Notes under the pieces: model-generated
Seen by the model: the letters and a program-made list of their open reading frames with translations, nothing else
Told to the model about the DNA's origin: nothing
The model's database searches: none
Shown: one piece after another, positions 20,850 to 24,350 of the stretch
Layout of the letters: the number at the start of each line of letters is the position of its first letter
Numbering within the stretch: position 1 is the stretch's first letter
Position numbers and translations under genes: made by a program
Origin: JBCDIQ01 sp039024295
Lineage (GTDB): Bacteria; Bacteroidota; Bacteroidia; J057
Reading direction: 5' to 3'
Assembly: GCA_039024295.1 (NCBI GenBank)
Contig: JBCDIQ010000035.1
Coordinates: 1-24,350, forward strand
DNA length: 24,350 nucleotides

Positions 20850-22055
20850 ATGAAAAAGCGGGTTGTAGTTGGACTTTCTGGTGGTGTAGATTCCAGTGTG
20901 GCCGCATACCTTTTACAACAACAGGGGTATGAGGTGATCGGTATGTTTATGCGAAACTGGCATGATGAGTCTGTGACATTGGAGGCAGAATGTCCCTGGA
21001 TTGATGATAGCCAGGATGCGCTGCTGGTTGCCCAACAGTTGGGGATTCCGTTTCAGGTGATCGACCTAAGTGCAGCATATAAGGAAAGAATTGTAGACTA
21101 TATGTTTGCAGAATATGAAGCGGGTCGTACGCCTAACCCGGATGTTCTGTGCAACAGGGAAATAAAATTTGATCTATTCCTAAAAGCTGCCTTGAAACTC
21201 AAGGCAGACTTTGTGGCTACGGGGCATTACTGTCGAAAGGAGACCCTACCAACAGAAGACGGAAGGGAAGTCCATAGACTTCTGGCGGGTAAAGATCCCA
21301 AAAAAGACCAGAGCTACTTTTTATGTCAGTTGACGCAAGCCCAGTTGTCAAATGCCCTATTCCCGATCGGGGAATTACATAAATCTGAAGTTAGAGAAAT
21401 TGCTACCGCTCAGGGGCTGGTAACTGCTGCCAAAAAGGACTCACAAGGCTTGTGCTTTGTCGGAAAAATCAGGCTTCCTGATTTCCTTCAACAGCAACTC
21501 ACCCCGAAAGCCGGTGACATCATTGAAATTTTACCCGATGCAGCCTGCTTACAACCGATGGCGGTACCTGCGGGCGAAGGCATTACCGATCGCAATGGAT
21601 ATCTACGCCAGATCAGTGCGCCTTTTGTGTATTATCCCGAAGAGGGTGAAGTGGTGGGCCAGCACCAGGGAGCACATTATTTTACCATCGGTCAGCGCAA
21701 GGGATTAGGGGTCGGCGGAAAAGTGGAGCCTCTATTTGTCATTGGCACCGATGTCGGCAAAAATGTCGTGTATGTTGGAATGGGAGATACGCATCCTGGC
21801 CTTATGCGCAAGGGACTGTTTATTCCAGTAGATGATATCCACTGGGTACGGCCAGACCTGGAACTGTCAGTAGGTTCACAGCTTGAAGTGATGGCTCGCA
21901 TTCGCTACCGCCAGCCATTACAGGAGGCAATTCTTTTTCGTGAAGCTGAAGGACTTTATGTGGAATTTTCCGCTAAACAACGCGGGATCACCCCGGGTCA
22001 GTTTGCCGCCTTTTACCTGGAAGATGAATTAATCGGGTCAGGGGTGATTGCCTAG
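20850..22055 (+). CDS. mnmA: tRNA-specific 2-thiouridylase MnmA
   Basis: Makes 2-thiouridine at wobble position 34 of tRNA(Lys, Glu, Gln) using ATP and persulfide sulfur. The PP-loop ATP site is GLSGGVDSSVAAYLL at the N-terminus. The catalytic pair is Cys101 (in NPDVLCNREIKF) and Cys202 (in DSQGLCFVGKI). ATGHY, KDQSYFL and TIGQRKGLGVGG are also in place. At 401 residues it is longer than the ~370 of E. coli because of about 38 extra residues (about 228-265) between GDIIEI and VVGQHQG, an insertion I believe is usual in Bacteroidota. Stand-alone gene; a -7-like TAATTTTA lies almost at the ATG, suggesting a very short leader. Confidence 0.96.
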   Translation: MKKRVVVGLSGGVDSSVAAYLLQQQGYEVIGMFMRNWHDESVTLEAECPWIDDSQDALLVAQQLGIPFQVIDLSAAYKERIVDYMFAEYEAGRTPNPDVLCNREIKFDLFLKAALKLKADFVATGHYCRKETLPTEDGREVHRLLAGKDPKKDQSYFLCQLTQAQLSNALFPIGELHKSEVREIATAQGLVTAAKKDSQGLCFVGKIRLPDFLQQQLTPKAGDIIEILPDAACLQPMAVPAGEGITDRNGYLRQISAPFVYYPEEGEVVGQHQGAHYFTIGQRKGLGVGGKVEPLFVIGTDVGKNVVYVGMGDTHPGLMRKGLFIPVDDIHWVRPDLELSVGSQLEVMARIRYRQPLQEAILFREAEGLYVEFSAKQRGITPGQFAAFYLEDELIGSGVIA

Positions 22056-22123
22056 TCGTGGTAACAATTTACTTGCCTACGATTAAGGATCAGCAGTAGA
22101 CCAAAATATTCGGTATGTAAACG

Positions 22124-23347
22124 TTACTGTCCCTCCCCTTCTTTCTCGATTTGCTCCATGATCTCCTCAACAGCCTTTTTTGAAAGCAGTGTCATTTTCA
22201 TGAGGGTTTCGATGGGAAGGTTTAGTTCCAGACCAGTCTTGACAGTGTTCCGGTTTCTCAGCGCGGTTTCAGCTTCAACAAGTCTCAGTCTTTTTTTCGC
22301 TTCTCTTGCCTGGTTTTCAACCTCCTTTACCTGATTCTTAGCCTCCTTTGCTTGATTCTTAGCCTCTTTTACTTGGTTTTCAGCCTGCTTTGCTTGGTTC
22401 TTAGCCTCCTTTACCTGGTTCTTAGCCTCCTTTGCTTGGTTCTTAGCCTCCTTTGCTTGGTTTTCAGCCTGCTGAGCCTTTGTCTGTGCTTCATATAAGT
22501 CCTCAAAGGCTTTGTAGAAATCTACATTGTGTTTTTTCTCAAATTCTTCAATCAGATAATCTTCAAGGGTCCAATCCTTTTTGCTTTTTTGGGTTGGTCG
22601 TACGTACTGAATCATTTCTTTTACTTCCATCGGGGTCTTTTTTAGAACTCTAATTAAATATACGACAATCGCCTGACTTAGGTCAAAATACAATTCATTT
22701 TTCTTGAAAGCTTGCCAATAAGACTGGAGTCGCTCAAATTGCTGCTTGAATATTTCCTCATCCCGCCCCATCTGAAACGCAAGAAAAGCAGCCTCCAAAG
22801 CTTCCAGCCCCATACTGGACAACTGTTCGGGTAAGTAAGAGCTAATATCTGTCAGATGATAATCGAAACTTGGAAGGAAGGTGGAGAACCGTTCATCCCA
22901 TCCATCTCCAAAATAGTCTGAAAAAGGGCGCATTCGCCACCTTTCTTTTCCATGATAAACAATGATAGGAATTATTGGCCTGAGATCAATTCCTCTGCTT
23001 TCCTCTTTTTTACTCTGTCTTATCTGTGACTTCCAACCATTGAGCAAGTATTGAAGTAATTGTAAATGTGGAAATTGAGGCACATAGCTTTTATGCTCAA
23101 ACAGCAAAGTGATGAGTATCTGCTGCCCATTTTTTCCGAAAGGACACTCGTACACTATATCAGTGAAATGGTCTTTAAGCTGTTCGTCAACAAATGAATC
23201 CGATCGGCGCTTTAACTCAGATACCACCAGTTCGTTACTTATTTCCCCTGGCAGAAAATGCTCACAATATTTTTCTACGACCTCTTTTCGGGAAAACATC
23301 ACTTTGAAAAAGTGGTCGTGAGGGTTTATGGGAAGACTATCAGCCAA
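22124..23347 (-). CDS. Rpn-family PD-(D/E)XK nuclease-like protein with heptad-repeat coiled coil
   Basis: A 407-residue protein of the Rpn / recombination-promoting nuclease (putative transposase) family. The N-terminal part holds NPHDHFFKVMFSRKEVV, then TDIVYE and LLFEHKSY, which supply the Asp and the Glu-x-Lys of the PD-(D/E)XK site, then PIIPIIVYHG; the core looks intact. E. coli Rpn proteins are DNA endonucleases that raise RecA-independent recombination. Residues 293-355 are nine heptads of the AKEAKNQ type with Ala at the a and d positions, a tightly packed alanine coiled coil. A C-terminal helix pair (GLELNLPIETLMKMTLLSKKAVEEIME) ends the protein, as in relatives. Start is a TTG at 23347: a TGA lies four codons upstream and later starts would cut into the NPHD block. 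It follows rimM by 94 nt where trmD might be expected. Confidence 0.85.
   Translation of the reverse strand: MADSLPINPHDHFFKVMFSRKEVVEKYCEHFLPGEISNELVVSELKRRSDSFVDEQLKDHFTDIVYECPFGKNGQQILITLLFEHKSYVPQFPHLQLLQYLLNGWKSQIRQSKKEESRGIDLRPIIPIIVYHGKERWRMRPFSDYFGDGWDERFSTFLPSFDYHLTDISSYLPEQLSSMGLEALEAAFLAFQMGRDEEIFKQQFERLQSYWQAFKKNELYFDLSQAIVVYLIRVLKKTPMEVKEMIQYVRPTQKSKKDWTLEDYLIEEFEKKHNVDFYKAFEDLYEAQTKAQQAENQAKEAKNQAKEAKNQVKEAKNQAKQAENQVKEAKNQAKEAKNQVKEVENQAREAKKRLRLVEAETALRNRNTVKTGLELNLPIETLMKMTLLSKKAVEEIMEQIEKEGEGQ
22283..22471 (-). repeat. Tandem 21-bp repeats encoding nine heptads
   Basis: Nine 21-bp units in frame in the Rpn-like gene. Protein units run QAENQAK, EAKNQAK, EAKNQVK, EAKNQAK, QAENQVK, EAKNQAK, EAKNQVK, EVENQAR, EAKKRLR. 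Units 1-4 and 5-8 repeat the same order with few changes, so there is an 84-bp higher-order unit over the 21-bp one. Confidence 0.85.
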
Positions 23348-23441
23348 AGTAACTCAAAGAGGACTAGCAATGTTAATTATAATAGTAATTATACAGTTTT
23401 TTATCCAATAAAAATAGCAAAAGCCAAGGAATATTATCCCT

Positions 23442-23978
23442 CTATTCCTCCTCTTCGGCATAGAGCTCAAGAAATCCATCAGGAATATGAACCTGTACCT
23501 GCTTTTTTTCCTTGTTTACTCCCAGAAAAATTTCTTCAACCAAGGGCAAGGGAATTTCCTTAGATTTATAATCGATCACTAATAGGTCCTGTGCCGGCAT
23601 TTCATCTATCCGAATCACTTTACCTATTTCTTCCCTCTCGGGGGTTAAAACCGTAAATCCCTCTATTTCAAAATAATAAAAATGTTCATTCCCCAGGTCG
23701 GGTAGCGCGTCTTGGGGAATCAGGAGGGTATGTCCTTTCAGGGTTTCAGCAGCATCCCGGTCGTTGATCGTTTTAAACTTTATGATGGCTTGGTTTTTCC
23801 CGGCAAGGGTGAAGCGGTTGATTTTATACCTGGTCGGTGGTGATGCGTTCAAAGCGAGGTAGCAACCTGAAAGTGACAGGTAGTCAGTAGGGTCCTGAAC
23901 ATCCAGTACCACCTTTACCTCCCCACGGATACCATGAGCACGAAGGATATACCCCAATTCTACAAAATCATCTGACAT
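23442..23978 (-). CDS. rimM: Ribosome maturation factor RimM
   Basis: A 178-residue 30S maturation factor that binds S19 and helps process the 16S 3' (head) domain. It has an N-terminal RimM beta-barrel (about 5-90; ELGYILRAHGIRGEVKVVLD, then DAAETLKGHTLLIP) and a C-terminal PRC-barrel (about 98-172; FYYFEIEGFTVLT, GKVIRIDEMPAQDLLVI, EIPLPLVEEIFLGV). Length is normal. The ATG at 23978 has no Shine-Dalgarno and no evident promoter. It follows a probable rpsP gene, the canonical order, but an intrinsic terminator lies between them, so rimM is probably expressed by partial read-through or from an unseen promoter. trmD and rplS do not follow. Confidence 0.95.
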   Translation of the reverse strand: MSDDFVELGYILRAHGIRGEVKVVLDVQDPTDYLSLSGCYLALNASPPTRYKINRFTLAGKNQAIIKFKTINDRDAAETLKGHTLLIPQDALPDLGNEHFYYFEIEGFTVLTPEREEIGKVIRIDEMPAQDLLVIDYKSKEIPLPLVEEIFLGVNKEKKQVQVHIPDGFLELYAEEEE

Positions 23979-24000
23979 GGTTACAACCTATTGGTTCAAT

Positions 24001-24027
24001 GAAAAAAGCCGCCCGAAAAGGCGGCTT
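24001..24027 (-). terminator. Intrinsic terminator between rpsP and rimM
   Basis: AAGCCGCC (24006-24013) and GGCGGCTT (24020-24027) form a perfect 8-bp stem with a CGAAAA loop; on the minus strand it is followed by six T (two of them from the stem). It starts about 24 nt after the stop of the upstream gene and ends about 23 nt before the rimM ATG. Confidence 0.85.
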
Positions 24028-24050
24028 GAAAAGTTAAGTTATGTTATGCC

Positions 24051-24350
24051 TTATTCGCTTTTTGCTTCTTCTTCAGCAGGCACCTCTTCAGTGACCTCTG
24101 CTTCAGGAGCTGTTTCGACTTCGGCCTCGGGAGCAGCTTCGGCTTCAACTTCAGGTGCAACCTCTGCTTTCTCCTCTACTTCGGGCGCAGCAGCCTCAGC
24201 CTCAGGGGCCCCCTCTTCCACCACTTCCTCTGCTACTGGAGCAGGCTCAGGAGCAGGGGTCGGCTCAGGTGCAGCTGGAAGGTCTTCCAAGAGTTTACCC
24301 ATCCGGTCAATCAGCACAAATTTCTTCTTCTTGCTAGCACGCTTCTCTGC
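24051..24350 (-). CDS. rpsP: Probable 30S ribosomal protein S16, C-terminal part with acidic tail
   Basis: Ninety-nine C-terminal residues of a gene that enters from the window edge. The visible part is a basic stretch (AEKRASKKKKFVLIDRMGKLL) and then a 75-residue tail of Ala, Glu, Pro and Val with imperfect repeats of the EVEAEAAPEAEVETAPEAEV kind. Bacteroidota bS16 proteins carry long Ala/Glu-rich C-terminal extensions after the conserved core, and rpsP directly before rimM on the same strand is the classic order. The conserved S16 core is outside the window, so the name rests on context and tail style; another acidic-tailed protein is possible. The in-frame GTG at 24317 is internal, not a start. 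Confidence 0.65.
   Translation of the reverse strand, partial: AEKRASKKKKFVLIDRMGKLLEDLPAAPEPTPAPEPAPVAEEVVEEGAPEAEAAAPEVEEKAEVAPEVEAEAAPEAEVETAPEAEVTEEVPAEEEAKSE

Noticed and set aside
21531..21644. About 38 extra residues in MnmA compared with E. coli
   Set aside because: The insertion lies between conserved blocks and looks like the usual form of Bacteroidota MnmA rather than a novelty.
22056..22123. Possible bulged hairpin (TCGTGG with CCTACGA) between mnmA and rpn
   Set aside because: Weak, bulged stem with no T run on either strand, so not called as a terminator.
23348..23441. A/T-rich direct repeats (TAATTAT-type, about 23370-23392) between rpn and rimM
   Set aside because: Low-complexity spacer; the arms are self-complementary and too A/T-rich to judge as a terminator, operator or attachment site.

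Overview
The window is an ordinary, densely coded chromosomal segment from a member of the Bacteroidota, probably a marine or environmental Saprospiria/Lewinella-like lineage (the finer placement is a guess). Evidence for the phylum: a type IX secretion (Por) C-terminal sorting domain; several promoters of the Bacteroidota form TTG-N19/21-TAnnTTTG; genes almost all without Shine-Dalgarno sequences; lipoproteins with SC/GC lipoboxes; DUF3109 and DUF6438-like proteins; and an S16-like protein with a long acidic tail followed by rimM. I see no tRNA, rRNA, CRISPR array, insertion sequence or prophage.

Layout. 1-1471 (-): rpsA, cut by the window edge, with its own promoter. 1672-3627 (-): OmpA-like/TPR lipoprotein, divergent from a methionine-type aminotransferase (3736-4899 +). 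4912-8442 (-): DUF3109 cysteine-rich protein, gpsA and plsB; plsB and gpsA overlap and carry out consecutive steps (DHAP to glycerol-3-phosphate to lysophosphatidate). 8499-9197 (+): Crp/Fnr-type regulator, convergent with xseA (9213-10340 -), which follows a T9SS cargo protein (10405-11112 -). 11365-11874 (+): exported TlpA-type thioredoxin, convergent with a large lipoprotein M1 aminopeptidase (11930-14569 -). 14713-16845 (+): biotin carrier protein, ChrA chromate transporter and a small exported Cys/Ala-rich protein. 16896-17354 (-): NUDIX hydrolase. 17418-19836 (+): a tight three-gene run of beta-barrel protein, rnhB and an orphan DppB-like permease. 19846-20561 (-): two small lipoproteins, one only 52 residues long. 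20562-20849: a gene-free stretch with an orphan intrinsic terminator and a possible small RNA. 20850-22055 (+): mnmA. 22124-23347 (-): Rpn/PD-(D/E)XK nuclease-like protein with an alanine-rich heptad-repeat coiled coil. 23442-24350 (-): rimM and the 3' part of a probable rpsP, separated by an intrinsic terminator.

Most genes are housekeeping: translation (rpsA, rpsP, rimM, mnmA), phospholipid synthesis (plsB, gpsA), DNA repair (xseA, rnhB) and envelope proteins. I found no convincing new multi-gene system. The items most worth a second look are the candidate small RNA at about 20618-20740, the repeat-built coiled coil of the Rpn protein, the single clear Shine-Dalgarno sequence in the window (in front of rpsA), the terminator between rpsP and rimM, and the small lipoproteins.
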